A stretch of DNA of 46,554 nucleotides from Sorangiineae bacterium NIC37A_2 (lineage in GTDB: Bacteria > Myxococcota_A > Polyangia > Polyangiales > Polyangiaceae): the NCBI GenBank assembly GCA_002085155.1, contig NASX01000040.1, positions 1-46,554 on the forward strand, written 5' to 3'. Positions within the stretch are counted from its first letter, which is position 1; each line of letters starts with the position of its first letter. Under the pieces are notes generated by a model. It had not been told where the DNA came from. It ran no database searches and saw only the letters and a list, made by a program, of their open reading frames with translations. Positions 16,847-25,371 of this stretch are shown here, in pieces. A program made the position numbers and the translations under genes.

Positions 16847-17100
16847 TCGTCGCGATCCTCGGAGAGGGCCTCAGCGGCGGTGAGCTTGGCTTTGAACCGG
16901 GGAACGGCGGTCGGCTCCGTGGGCTTCGGCGCGCGGATCCATCCCTCCTCGATCCCCGTATGCAGCCGCCCGACGCCCGGTACTGGACAGAGGAGTGCTT
17001 TCGGCTGGCCGCGATCGGTGACGCGGATCACCTCACCCTGAGCTGCCCGCTCCAGGTACTCGGAAAGGTGTTGTTTGAGTTCGCGAACGCCCACGTCCAT
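16843..17100 (-). CDS. Phd/YefM-type antitoxin
   Basis: An 85-residue antitoxin partner of the PIN-domain toxin. I chose the ATG at 17100 because the product then begins MDVGVRELKQHLSEYLERAA, the canonical start of Phd/YefM antitoxins; an upstream start at 17130 would add ten residues unlike the family. The region up to about residue 40 (GEVIRVTDRGQPKALLCPV) is the dimerising DNA-binding fold, and the C-terminal half (EEGWIRAPKPTEPTAVPRF...AAEALSEDRDE) is the flexible toxin-neutralising part. Antitoxins of this family usually repress their own promoter. The ribosome site is weak. Confidence 0.85.
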   Translation of the reverse strand: MDVGVRELKQHLSEYLERAAQGEVIRVTDRGQPKALLCPVPGVGRLHTGIEEGWIRAPKPTEPTAVPRFKAKLTAAEALSEDRDE

Positions 17101-17208
17101 GTGGATACATTGAAGCGCGAATGTGGACACGTCAAAGGGACACGGAAGCCGCGCGATCGGGGGTCCGAATGGGCGCGACCGCCGCGGTTCCCGCGCAGCG
17201 CAGGCGTC

Positions 17209-18669
17209 TTACGATGCTACGCGCTCTTTCGGAGCCAGCTTGCGGGCGATTTTGCGCAGATCAGCGCGGAGGGAGGGGTCGAGGGTGAGCACGACTGCCG
17301 GGTAGACGAGGACGCCTGTGAGGATGGCGCCGGTGAGGCGGACGTAGTCGGGCTGGCCGAGGAGGAGCGGATGGACCCCGAAGGCGACCGCTGCGCTCAT
17401 GACCGCGGAGCCAATGAACGGCGTGGCGAGGGCGGCTCCGAGGTCGCGCCAGGAGAAGGGGAGTAGGCGCCGGAGCATGGCGAGCTGGAGCGGCGCGAGG
17501 AGGTAACTCGAGACGAGGTAGGCGACGGCGACGTAGAAGATGCCGTGGCGGGCCGCGACGAAGAAGGCGCCGATGTTCAGGACGGCGCCGAGCGCGTACA
17601 GGCCGAGCCGAAGTCCGGGGCGGCCGAGGGCCAGGATGGCGGTCGAAACGAAGTAGAGGACGGCGTGGAGCGCGCCGACCGGCGCGAGGACGCGCATGGG
17701 GGCTATGCTCGGCTCCCAGGTGGAACCGAAGATGGTGGGGACAATTTCGGGCGCTGCCGCGGCGACGCCGAAAAAGGCCGGAAAGGCGACGAGGGCGGAG
17801 TAGCGAACAGCTGCTCGGAAAGCGCGCCAGAGTCGCTCGGGCTCCTTCTGAAGCTGTGAGAAGACGGAGAGCGAGACGTTCGCCGATACGCTCGCGAGGA
17901 GTTGGGTCAAGACGAGTAAGACGCGGTAAGCGATGACGTAGTAGCCGAGAGCTTTGGGTCCGAGGAAGAGACCTATCAAGAAGTCGTCGGCGCGCCGGTT
18001 CACGAACTCGAGAAGATCGGTGCCCATGACGTGGACCCCGAATCCGAAGAGGTCGCGGAAGTGGCGCCTCGTGACTCTGAAGCGGGGCCGATAGGAGCTC
18101 GCGAACCACAGGATCACCACGTCGACGGCCTGTGCCGTGAGCTCCTGGCCGACCAGGGCCCACACGCCATAGCCGGAGAAAGCCATGGAAATGCCGACGA
18201 CGGCCGCGACCGCCCGCGAGATGAGCGAGCGGATCGAGAGCAACTTGAACCCGAGCTCGCGCCAGAACATCGCCACCTGCACCGTGCGCAGCCCGCCGAG
18301 CAGGAAGGTGAGCGAGAGCGCGCGGAGGATCGGGGCGAGCTCGTCGTGGCCGAAGAGGCGCGCGAGGGGCTCGGCGAGCAGAGCGCCCCCCGCGGTGAGC
18401 ACGACGGAGATGCCGAGACTGGTCCAGAAGGCGGTGTCTTTGTGCTCTTCATCGAGCTCCGCTCTTTGGACGAGGGCGCGCCCGAAGCCCTGATCGATGA
18501 AGACCTGCGCCAGGTCGATGAACACCATCGCCATGGCCAAGAGCCCGAACGCCGTCGGTTCGAGCAGGCGCGCCAGGACGAGAAAAACCCCAAATGTGAA
18601 GACCTTCGAGCCCCATTTCTCGATCGACGACCACAAAAGGCCACTCAGCGCGCGCTCACGTAAGCTCAT
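17209..18669 (-). CDS. wzx: Polysaccharide flippase (Wzx / MOP family)
   Basis: A 486-residue integral membrane protein of the oligosaccharide flippase family, which moves undecaprenyl-linked sugar repeat units across the inner membrane. The N-terminus MSLRERALSGLLWSSIEKWG followed by VFLVLARLLEPTAFGLLAMA is characteristic, and about 12-14 hydrophobic segments are evenly spread to the end. ATG 18669 follows GAGGAG and overlaps the stop of a 10-codon mini-ORF (TGATG), which suggests coupled translation; see the finding on the duplicated start. It is the last gene of a minus-strand operon with GT2 and GT4 genes and acts with the Wzy-like polymerase further along the locus. Confidence 0.9.
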   Translation of the reverse strand: MSLRERALSGLLWSSIEKWGSKVFTFGVFLVLARLLEPTAFGLLAMAMVFIDLAQVFIDQGFGRALVQRAELDEEHKDTAFWTSLGISVVLTAGGALLAEPLARLFGHDELAPILRALSLTFLLGGLRTVQVAMFWRELGFKLLSIRSLISRAVAAVVGISMAFSGYGVWALVGQELTAQAVDVVILWFASSYRPRFRVTRRHFRDLFGFGVHVMGTDLLEFVNRRADDFLIGLFLGPKALGYYVIAYRVLLVLTQLLASVSANVSLSVFSQLQKEPERLWRAFRAAVRYSALVAFPAFFGVAAAAPEIVPTIFGSTWEPSIAPMRVLAPVGALHAVLYFVSTAILALGRPGLRLGLYALGAVLNIGAFFVAARHGIFYVAVAYLVSSYLLAPLQLAMLRRLLPFSWRDLGAALATPFIGSAVMSAAVAFGVHPLLLGQPDYVRLTGAILTGVLVYPAVVLTLDPSLRADLRKIARKLAPKERVAS

Positions 18670-18701
18670 CAAATCTCCTCGGGGCGCTCACGTGAGCTCA
18701 T
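18669..18701 (-). CDS. 10-codon mini-ORF coupled to wzx
   Basis: ATG 18701 begins MSSRERPEEI and stops at TGA 18671-18669, which overlaps the wzx start as TGATG. AAGGAG lies two bases upstream of its ATG. Its first 18 bases (ATGAGCTCACGTGAGCGC) equal the first 18 bases of wzx except for one base. It overlaps the end of the glycosyltransferase gene. It could be a leader that couples wzx translation, or just the relic of a local duplication; translation is unproven. Confidence 0.35.
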   Translation of the reverse strand: MSSRERPEEI

Positions 18702-19989
18702 CACTCCTTCTCGGCTCTATGGAGCGAAAGACTCCGCTGGTCCGATGGGCTCGCCCTTGAGCTGACTCTCGAATCCTCTCGACGGAGACGCGCTCTGCTG
18801 GCTCTTCCGGCTCAGGCAGCTCGTTCGTCTCCTCCTCGAGCGAAGGCTCGGTCGTTCGTCTCAAGAACTCCGCTTCAGCCTCGCGATAGACGCGCAAAGT
18901 GCGTTTTCCGATCGAACGCCACTCGAGATCGCGCGCGGCGACCGGGACGGCCGGCCGCTCTTCGATCGCTTCGCTGAGAGCGGCGGCGAGCGCTTCAGCA
19001 TCTCCGGGTGGAACGAGACGACCGGAGTGTCCTTCGTCGAGGTCTTCGGCGAAGATCCCAACGCGGCTCGCGATCGTCCATCTCGGCATCGACTGTGAGA
19101 GGAAGTAGACGCCGCTCGCGTCGATCTGGCGGTAGGGGAAGACGAAACTGTCCGCGCTGTGGAAGAGGGAAAAGATCTCTTCGTCCGCGAGGCGGCGCGG
19201 GATGAACTCGATTGCGTCTTCGATGGCAAGCTCCCGGACGCGCCGCTCGAGGTCCTGAAAGTCGAGGCGAGGTCGACCAGCGATGAGAAAGCGTGCTTGC
19301 CTGCGCGCTCTCTCGGGCAGCTTGGCAACCGCGTCGAGCAAGACGTCAATGCCCTTGTAGGGTTTCATCTCGCCGAAGGTCACGAAGGTATAACGAGCAT
19401 CCGTGCGCTCGGGGAGGGGCTCCTTGGGCTCATGGGCGAGGCGGAGGGGGCCGTGGGGAACGATGGCGATCTTTTCGAGGGGAACGCCGCGGCGAGCGAC
19501 TAGTTCTTGAGCGGAGCGAGTGTGGACAATGACGCGGTCCGCGAAGCGGAGGGGCGCGTCTACGGCGAACCGCTGCAAAAATGGCATTTTCTCGCCGTTA
19601 TAGGGGACGGCGTCGTGGACGGTGACGACGATCGGGAAGCGGCGCCGGAGCGCGAGGATGCAGGCGGTGTCGAAGGCGGGGATCACTGTCCACTGAAAGT
19701 GGATGAGGCGAGGGGCCAGCGCGGAGGCGACGCGCATGAGCTCTCGGAGACCGAGCGCGTGCTCGAAGCCCTTCTTGATCTTGCGCCAGATCTCGGAGCC
19801 CTCTTTCTTGTCGGAGCTCCGATAGAAAAATGGGAGACACAGGGCCTGTTCGATCTCCGGGGAGTCGCCGGGGCGCAGAGGACGAACGGCCCAGAGCGGA
19901 GTGAGACCGGCGCTCTGCAGGCCGCGGGTGAGCGCGGCGTCGTAGGGAGCCGTAAATAGACTCGGATCGACCAAGAGCACGCGGCTCAC
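18688..19989 (-). CDS. Glycosyltransferase family 4 (GT-B)
   Basis: A 433-residue GT-B glycosyltransferase that probably adds a sugar to the lipid-linked repeat unit on the cytoplasmic face. Visible are the N-terminal domain with LIHFQWTVIPAFD and VVTVHDAVPYNGEKMPFLQ, the interdomain IVPHGPLR, the GT4 start of the C-terminal domain YTFVTFGEMKPYKGIDVLLDAVAKL, then LIAGRP and the nucleotide-sugar region SADSFVFPYRQIDASGVYFLSQS in place of the usual E-x7-E. The last residues (after about 385) are Glu/Arg-rich and not typical. The GTG start at 19989 overlaps the stop of the preceding GT2 gene by four bases; wzx follows 18 bp after the stop. Confidence 0.87.
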   Translation of the reverse strand: MSRVLLVDPSLFTAPYDAALTRGLQSAGLTPLWAVRPLRPGDSPEIEQALCLPFFYRSSDKKEGSEIWRKIKKGFEHALGLRELMRVASALAPRLIHFQWTVIPAFDTACILALRRRFPIVVTVHDAVPYNGEKMPFLQRFAVDAPLRFADRVIVHTRSAQELVARRGVPLEKIAIVPHGPLRLAHEPKEPLPERTDARYTFVTFGEMKPYKGIDVLLDAVAKLPERARRQARFLIAGRPRLDFQDLERRVRELAIEDAIEFIPRRLADEEIFSLFHSADSFVFPYRQIDASGVYFLSQSMPRWTIASRVGIFAEDLDEGHSGRLVPPGDAEALAAALSEAIEERPAVPVAARDLEWRSIGKRTLRVYREAEAEFLRRTTEPSLEEETNELPEPEEPAERVSVERIRESAQGRAHRTSGVFRSIEPRRSDELT

Positions 19990-21218
19990 TCGCGCGCTCC
20001 CTTCGCGAACGAAACCGCATCAAATGGCCTCTCGCGCACGGTCAAACACTCCCAGAGAAATCCCGCCGCCCACGACGCATGCATGACGAGCGCGGCGGGG
20101 CCGACCAAGAGCCCCGAGAGAGCGCGGCGCGTGATCGCAAACCAGAGAGAAGCGCCCACGAGCACGCTGAGGTAGGCGAGGGGATAGAGGAGGAGAGCTG
20201 GGAAGAGCGGCGCGAGAGTCAGCGCGAGAAGACTCGCGATGAAATGCAAAGGGACCGCGAGCTGGCGGAGGCGAAGGGAGCCCGGGTGACGCCGGACGGT
20301 TCGGCTTCGCCCTTGTCCGTAGCGGAAGTACTGGCGGGCGAGTCCGCCGAAGGTCGATCTACAAAAATAACCCACCCGCACGCCCGCGTCGAGGAAAATG
20401 CGCGAACCGAGCAGGCGAAGCCGGCAGTCGAGCTCGGCGTCTTCGTTACAAGCGAGAGTTTCATCGTAGCCGCCCGCGCGGACGAAGGAATCGAGGCGGA
20501 AGAGGGCGTGGTGGCCGTGGTCGACGAACTGGCTCTGAGTGCCTGCGCGGTGGGCGGAGCCTCCGGTGCCGAGCTTGGAGTTCGAGAGCCAAGCGATCGC
20601 CTGAGCGACGGAGCCTCTGCCCTGGGAGTCGAGAGGGACCACCACAGCGTCTGCCTCGACGCCCTGGGCCGTTGCGACGAGGGAAGAACAGAAGGCCTTC
20701 GGGTAGGTCGCGTGGGCGTCGCAGCGGAGGAGCCAGGTCTTGCCCAAACCGAACAGGCGCACCGCGCGATTGATGCCGGCGCTCTGAAGGCGCTTCGGGT
20801 TGTCGAGCAGGTGAACCTCGGGGAACGTAGAGGCCAGCTCGAGGACCATCTCGCGGGTTCCATCGTCGCTCCCGCCGTCGGCGACCACAATCGTCAACAG
20901 GCCCGATTCGGCCAGGGGATCGGCGAGAAGATGGGTCACGACGCCCCTGATATGGCGGGCCTCGTTGAGCGTTGGGATCACGACGAGGACTTCGAGCGAC
21001 TCGGGAGCTCTTGGGACGAGGCGGGCTCTTTCGCTCGAGCCTCTCGAATCGTTCCTGGGCGAGAGGACAGAAGAAGTTTGAAGCAAGGTTCCCTCACAAT
21101 CCGAAAACGTGGACTGGAGAAGGTTTGCGATCTCTCTAGGAGAGCGCTCGAGTTCTCTTGCGCTTAAGGTGTGAGATGTGAGCGAGGTGCGCAAGAGACA
21201 CGATGCCTCACTTTGCAT
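19986..21218 (-). CDS. Glycosyltransferase family 2, ExoA-like, with C-terminal membrane segments
   Basis: A GT-A glycosyltransferase resembling the succinoglycan ExoA type. Core motifs: VLVVIPTLNEARHIRGVV, VVADGGSDDGTREMV, a DxD-like LLRCDAHATYP, and NEDAELDCRLRLLG late in the domain. After the core come RSRTVRRHPGSLRLRQLAVPLHF and three or so hydrophobic segments (LLALTLAPLFPALLLYPLAYL and on), anchoring it in the inner membrane. The start is uncertain: ATG 21218 gives about 70 residues before the core; a GTG at 21362 would add 48 more without a ribosome site; a TTG at about 21086 is also possible. It opens the operon GT2-GT4-wzx. The downstream gene overlaps by four bases. Confidence 0.85.
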   Translation of the reverse strand: MQSEASCLLRTSLTSHTLSARELERSPREIANLLQSTFSDCEGTLLQTSSVLSPRNDSRGSSERARLVPRAPESLEVLVVIPTLNEARHIRGVVTHLLADPLAESGLLTIVVADGGSDDGTREMVLELASTFPEVHLLDNPKRLQSAGINRAVRLFGLGKTWLLRCDAHATYPKAFCSSLVATAQGVEADAVVVPLDSQGRGSVAQAIAWLSNSKLGTGGSAHRAGTQSQFVDHGHHALFRLDSFVRAGGYDETLACNEDAELDCRLRLLGSRIFLDAGVRVGYFCRSTFGGLARQYFRYGQGRSRTVRRHPGSLRLRQLAVPLHFIASLLALTLAPLFPALLLYPLAYLSVLVGASLWFAITRRALSGLLVGPAALVMHASWAAGFLWECLTVRERPFDAVSFAKGARE

Positions 21219-21492
21219 CTGCAAACTTGCCTCAGTTGTGCCGCTCTGCCTCACTCGTGAGGGGGCGGGAGCTTTGCCGCTCGGTTTCGGCGGCGCAGGT
21301 TTGAGCCGATTTTGGCGTGATTCAGGGTCAAATGTCTTCGCGAGAGGATGCGTCTCGTGCACTCACGAGTTTCACACACAGTGCACGCCGCCGCGCATGG
21401 CTCGTCGAGCCCCCGCGCGCTCGATGCTTTGGAAATGAACATGGCGCCCTGCGCGAGTTCTGGGAGGATGGGTGCGCGCTCGGTGGAGCAAG

Positions 21493-22689
21493 ATGAGCAT
21501 GAAGATCGCTTTTGTGAACGCGCGCTACGCGCCGAATGAGTTTGGGGGTGCGGAGAGGACAGTGCGAACGATCGCTGAGACACACGTCGCACACGGGCAC
21601 GAGGCCTGCGCGATCAGCGTCGCTCACGACAAGAGCCAGCGAGAGGGTGAGTTGAATGGGGTGCGCACGAGATACGTCCCTTTGACCCACGTCTACGAAC
21701 CGTGGAAAGAGCGCCCCGGGCTCCTCAAGCGCGCCCTCTTTCAGGCGGTCGATTCCTATCACCCGCTCATGGGGGCGCGGGTCGGCCGAATCTTGGACGA
21801 AGAGAAGCCGGACCTCGTTCAGTGCGGCAATTTGAGGGATTTCTCGGTGGCCGTCTGGGTCGAGGCGAAGAAGCGCGGCCTGCCCGTCGTCCAGATGCTC
21901 CACGATTATTATCTCGGCTGCGTGAACTCCTCGATGTTTCGCGGGGGGAAGAACTGCGAGACACAATGTGCGCACTGTCGGGTGCTTTGCGCGCCGCGGC
22001 GGGCCCTCTCGAACACCCCACGCGCTGTCATTTCGCTCAGCGGGCGCACGCTCGAGAAACTCGAGGGCTGTGGCCTCTTCGAAGAGGTCCCTCACAAACA
22101 GGTGATCTTCGGGATCAGCAATCAAAGTGTGGACGACGAAGCTCGCGCACCGAGAGAGAAGGAGGGCCTCGTGGTCGGGTACCTCGGGCGCATTGAGCGG
22201 ACCAAAGGGGTCGAGACTTTGCTCGAAGCCACCTCGCTCATCCGCCATCCGAAACTTCGCGTCTTGCTCGGGGGGACGGGAGAGAGGGACTACATGGTGG
22301 AGCTGCGCGGACGCTATTCTTCGCCGGCGATCGCGTTCTTGGGCTATGTGAAACCGGAGGAGTTCTTCGCGCGGATCGACGTCTTAGTCGTTCCGTCTCT
22401 CTGGGAAGAGCCCCTCGGCCGCGTCATCTACGAGGCGTACGCGCGGGGTGTCCTGGTGATCGCGAATCGTCTCGGTGGCATGCCCGAGATCATCGAAGAA
22501 GGACGGACTGGGTATGTCGTCACGCCGGGAGATGTGAAGGAGCTCGCGGCGGTCATCGAGCAAATGCTCACAACGCAAAGACGTTCGGACTTCCGTTCAG
22601 CGTGCCTCGCGAAAGCGAAGGAATTCAGTGCCGAGCGGCGTTACCCCGAGTACCATTCGGCATGGCAGCGCGCGTTCTCCGAGACATGA
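21493..22689 (+). CDS. Glycosyltransferase family 4
   Basis: A 398-residue GT-B transferase. ATG 21493 (GGTGGAG upstream) starts MSMKIAFVNARYAPNEFGGAERTVRTIA, the typical N-terminus with the GGAE acceptor/phosphate loop. The C-terminal domain shows VVGYLGRIERTKGVETLLEA, LLGGTGERDY, then PSLWEEPLGRVIYEAYARG with the E-x7-E nucleotide-sugar motif, and NRLGGMPEII. A Cys-rich stretch near residue 150 (CETQCAHCRVLC) is unusual and could bind a metal or be an insertion. The gene is the first of a plus-strand operon; its stop overlaps the next start by four bases (ATGA). Confidence 0.9.
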   Translation: MSMKIAFVNARYAPNEFGGAERTVRTIAETHVAHGHEACAISVAHDKSQREGELNGVRTRYVPLTHVYEPWKERPGLLKRALFQAVDSYHPLMGARVGRILDEEKPDLVQCGNLRDFSVAVWVEAKKRGLPVVQMLHDYYLGCVNSSMFRGGKNCETQCAHCRVLCAPRRALSNTPRAVISLSGRTLEKLEGCGLFEEVPHKQVIFGISNQSVDDEARAPREKEGLVVGYLGRIERTKGVETLLEATSLIRHPKLRVLLGGTGERDYMVELRGRYSSPAIAFLGYVKPEEFFARIDVLVVPSLWEEPLGRVIYEAYARGVLVIANRLGGMPEIIEEGRTGYVVTPGDVKELAAVIEQMLTTQRRSDFRSACLAKAKEFSAERRYPEYHSAWQRAFSET

Positions 22690-24131
22690 CCGGTCAGCTT
22701 TTGGCGCAAGGGGCGACGAGCGGGGCTCTGGCTTCGCTTTGGGCGGCCTCGTGCATGTTAGCGAGCTGTGAACCACAGCTGAGGTCGGCGGGGGCGGCGC
22801 CGAACGCTGAAAGCGAAGACAAATCCCCCGAATCCTCCGCGACCGCAGAAAAGGCGCCGGAGGCGCTCGGCTCGCGCGGGGGCGACCCGCCGCCGGTGCT
22901 CGCGCGCAGCATGTACGAGTTTCGGGGGCCGCCCCTCCTTGCGCTCCGTGAGCTTCGAGCGCGCGCTGAGGTCGTCAGGCGGCTGCCTCCGAACACCTTC
23001 GTCCCGAAGAAGAGCTATCGGCTCTCGTTTCAGAGTGACGCACCGCTCGGCGGCAAGGTTCAGGTCATCTTTCGCGAACCTCAAGACCGCTCCTTTCGGA
23101 CCTTTGAGGTGGAGGTGCCGAGCCGCGCGCGCGGCGGGTTCCTCGAGTTTGACGCGCCCGCGTTCACGGAGCGCGCTGAGCTTCGGATCACACCGACGCG
23201 CGGCGAGCTGCGCCTGCGAGAGCTCACGCTGAGCCTGATCCCGCCCCGGAGCCAGACGGAGCCGATCCGCTCGTATCAAGACTCATACGTACCGAAGGGG
23301 TACGGCCTTGTTTTCAACGACGAGTTCGAGGGAGGCGCTCTCGATCGAGCGAAGTGGTTCACTCGTTATATCTACGCGAGCGAGACGCTCGATCGCTTGG
23401 GGGATGAAAAGCAGCGCTACCGCGATAACGACAATCACGTCGTCTCGGGCGGGGTCCTGAAGCTCGTCGCGCGGAAGGTGACGGACTCCGATCCCCAGGG
23501 GGTAAACTACGAGTCCGGCATGATCCGTTCAGATTTCACGATCCATTACGGATTCTTCGAGACGCGGGTGAAGATGCCCGGGGGGCTCGGCGTATTTCCT
23601 GCCTTCTGGCTGAACAGCGACGTCTCACGCAGCGGGCGCATGGAACACCCGCCCGAAATCGACATCTTCGAGTTCGTCAGCAACGGCAAAGACGACACCG
23701 TGGACAAGATTCATATCGCGGCGAGCGCCCCTCCCGGGTACACGAACCGTGTCCTCTTCACGGACCGGGATTTCGACCGGAAGCACCGGACCTACCAGGC
23801 TCCTTTCCACTTCAACGAGGGCTTTCACACGATCGGCTGCGAATGGACGCCGGAGACGATCACGACCTACGTCGATGGCAAGCCGATCGTGAGAACGACG
23901 TTCCGCTGGGTCTACGATGAGGGGGAGCTCGGCGGTCCGGCGCATATTCTTCTGAATCTTGCGATCGGCGGTAACTGGGCTGGACGTTACGGCATTGACG
24001 ACAGCGCCTTCCCTCAAGCTCTCGAGGTCGATTGGGTGCGGGTCTATCAGCGCATGGCCGAGGCGCCTGTAAGGACAGTGGCGCGGGGAGCGGGCGGGGA
24101 AATGGACGCTGGAGGAGGCCAGGATGAATGA
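22686..24131 (+). CDS. GH16-family glycoside hydrolase lipoprotein
   Basis: A 481-residue predicted lipoprotein. ATG 22686 overlaps the stop of the upstream glycosyltransferase and gives a signal ending MLASC (Cys28). After an acidic linker comes a domain of about 110 residues (LRARAEVVRRLPPNTFVPKKSY and on) that looks like a beta-sandwich binding module, then the GH16 domain (about 195-460): YGLVFNDEFEGGALDRAKW, NHVVSGGVLKL, the catalytic motif PEIDIFEF with E324, D326 and E329 in the E-x-D-x-x-E arrangement, and GCEWTPETITTYVDGKPI. GH16 enzymes cut beta-1,3/1,4-glucans, galactans or related polymers. In an EPS locus it may trim or release the polymer made by the neighbours. It precedes a GT4 gene with an 8-bp overlap. 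Confidence 0.9.
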   Translation: MTGQLLAQGATSGALASLWAASCMLASCEPQLRSAGAAPNAESEDKSPESSATAEKAPEALGSRGGDPPPVLARSMYEFRGPPLLALRELRARAEVVRRLPPNTFVPKKSYRLSFQSDAPLGGKVQVIFREPQDRSFRTFEVEVPSRARGGFLEFDAPAFTERAELRITPTRGELRLRELTLSLIPPRSQTEPIRSYQDSYVPKGYGLVFNDEFEGGALDRAKWFTRYIYASETLDRLGDEKQRYRDNDNHVVSGGVLKLVARKVTDSDPQGVNYESGMIRSDFTIHYGFFETRVKMPGGLGVFPAFWLNSDVSRSGRMEHPPEIDIFEFVSNGKDDTVDKIHIAASAPPGYTNRVLFTDRDFDRKHRTYQAPFHFNEGFHTIGCEWTPETITTYVDGKPIVRTTFRWVYDEGELGGPAHILLNLAIGGNWAGRYGIDDSAFPQALEVDWVRVYQRMAEAPVRTVARGAGGEMDAGGGQDE

Positions 24132-25263
24132 GCGAATTGTGCCGGAGAACATCGAGGATGCGCTCTCGGAAGTCGCGCTGACCGGCGCGCCTCATCGAGA
24201 GCCGGACGTTGTCGTTTGGTTCCCCGAAGGCCTCCTCACCCATCCCTATTGTGAGCTCCTTTACCGGGCGCTCGCGCGCCGAGGTGTACAAAGGCGGGAC
24301 GCCACGGGCTTCTGGATCTGGGGAAAAATTCGACCCGCGCGCGGCGCCGTCTTCCACATCCACTGGGCTGACCACTACGTCATTTCGGGAAATCGTGCCC
24401 GCACGCTGCTCAAGATCTCTGCCTTCGCTCTTCAGCTCTTGGTCCTCAGGGCACGCGGTGTCCGAGTCGTCTGGACCGTGCACAACCTGAAAAACCACGA
24501 GAACGCGCTGCCGGTCTTGGATCGGCTCGGGTCGACGCTTCTGGCGCACCTTTCGACGAGCCTCATCTTTCATTGCGAAGCGGGGAAACGCATGGGGCTT
24601 GCTCGCTTCCGATTGCGCGACGCATCCAAGTGCCACGTTATCCCTCACGGACACTTCATCGAACGTTACGGGGTCGGGCCGACCCGTGCGGAGGCTCGCG
24701 CTGAGCTCGGTATCGCTCCTGAGGAGCGGGTCTATCTCGTGTTCGGCTTGATACGACCCTATAAGGGTCTCGATCGGCTGCTCGAAGTGTTCGAAACGAT
24801 CGGGGAGCCCGGGGAACGACTTCTGATCGTGGGAGGGCTCTACGGCACGATGGATCCCGATTGGCCCGAACGGGCGCGAAAGGCGTATCCCTCGGCGACC
24901 TTGATCATCGAGAAGGTGCCCGACCAGCGAGTTCCTCTCTACTTCCGCGCGGCGGACGTGGCTGTTTTCCCCTACCGGGACATCCTGACCAGCGGCGCGA
25001 TGATCTTGGCGATGGGTTACGGGTTGCCTTGTGTGGCGCCGCGGGCGGGCTGCGTCGAAGAGACGCTGGCGCCGGAAGGCAATGTGCTCTTCGACCCCGG
25101 GGACGACGCGTCTCTCGGTCGCGCCATCGAAGTGATGCGAGACAAAGCTCGGAGCTTGCCCGAGATGGGCGCGGAGAATGCAAGGCGCGCGAGAGACTTC
25201 GATTGGGACGAGATCGCCGACCGGACGATCGAGGCATACCGGGGAACGATGCGCGCCGGGTGA
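24124..25263 (+). CDS. Glycosyltransferase family 4 (GT-B)
   Basis: A 379-residue GT-B transferase. GGAGG precedes ATG 24124, which lies inside the GH16 gene end. The N-terminal domain has VVVWFPEGLLTHPYCELLY, FHIHWADHYV and VVWTVHNLKNHENALPVLD; the C-terminal domain begins VYLVFGLIRPYKGLDRLLEV, continues LLIVGGLYGTMD and shows ADVAVFPYRDILTSGAMILAMGYGLPCVA, in which the usual E-x7-E is replaced, as in the GT4 gene at 18688-19989. These two paralogs share the HFQW/HIHW-type early motif and may use related acceptors. It is the last gene of the plus-strand operon. Confidence 0.88.
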   Translation: MNERIVPENIEDALSEVALTGAPHREPDVVVWFPEGLLTHPYCELLYRALARRGVQRRDATGFWIWGKIRPARGAVFHIHWADHYVISGNRARTLLKISAFALQLLVLRARGVRVVWTVHNLKNHENALPVLDRLGSTLLAHLSTSLIFHCEAGKRMGLARFRLRDASKCHVIPHGHFIERYGVGPTRAEARAELGIAPEERVYLVFGLIRPYKGLDRLLEVFETIGEPGERLLIVGGLYGTMDPDWPERARKAYPSATLIIEKVPDQRVPLYFRAADVAVFPYRDILTSGAMILAMGYGLPCVAPRAGCVEETLAPEGNVLFDPGDDASLGRAIEVMRDKARSLPEMGAENARRARDFDWDEIADRTIEAYRGTMRAG

Positions 25264-25274
25264 CACCAGGCGCA

Positions 25275-25343
25275 GATGGGCGCGGGTGGGCGCGCTGTGC
25301 GCGCGGGTGAGCGCGCGGATGGGCGCGGGTGAGCGCGCTGTGA
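25275..25343. repeat. Imperfect 26-base direct repeat between convergent genes
   Basis: GATGGGCGCGGGTGGGCGCG CTGTGC at 25275-25300 recurs with two changes at 25318-25343, 43 bases further on; a partial third copy (GCGGGTGAGCGCGCG) lies between them. The whole 108-bp gap between the convergent GT4 and GT2 genes is made of this GC-rich pattern and could form several GC hairpins, possibly acting as a two-way terminator. Confidence 0.5.
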
Positions 25344-25371
25344 GCGCCGCCAGCGCTTCGGAAGCCCAAAT

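Noticed and set aside
25275-25343. Possible CRISPR array
   Set aside because: Only two and a partial copies, GC-rich, no regular spacers and no cas genes nearby.
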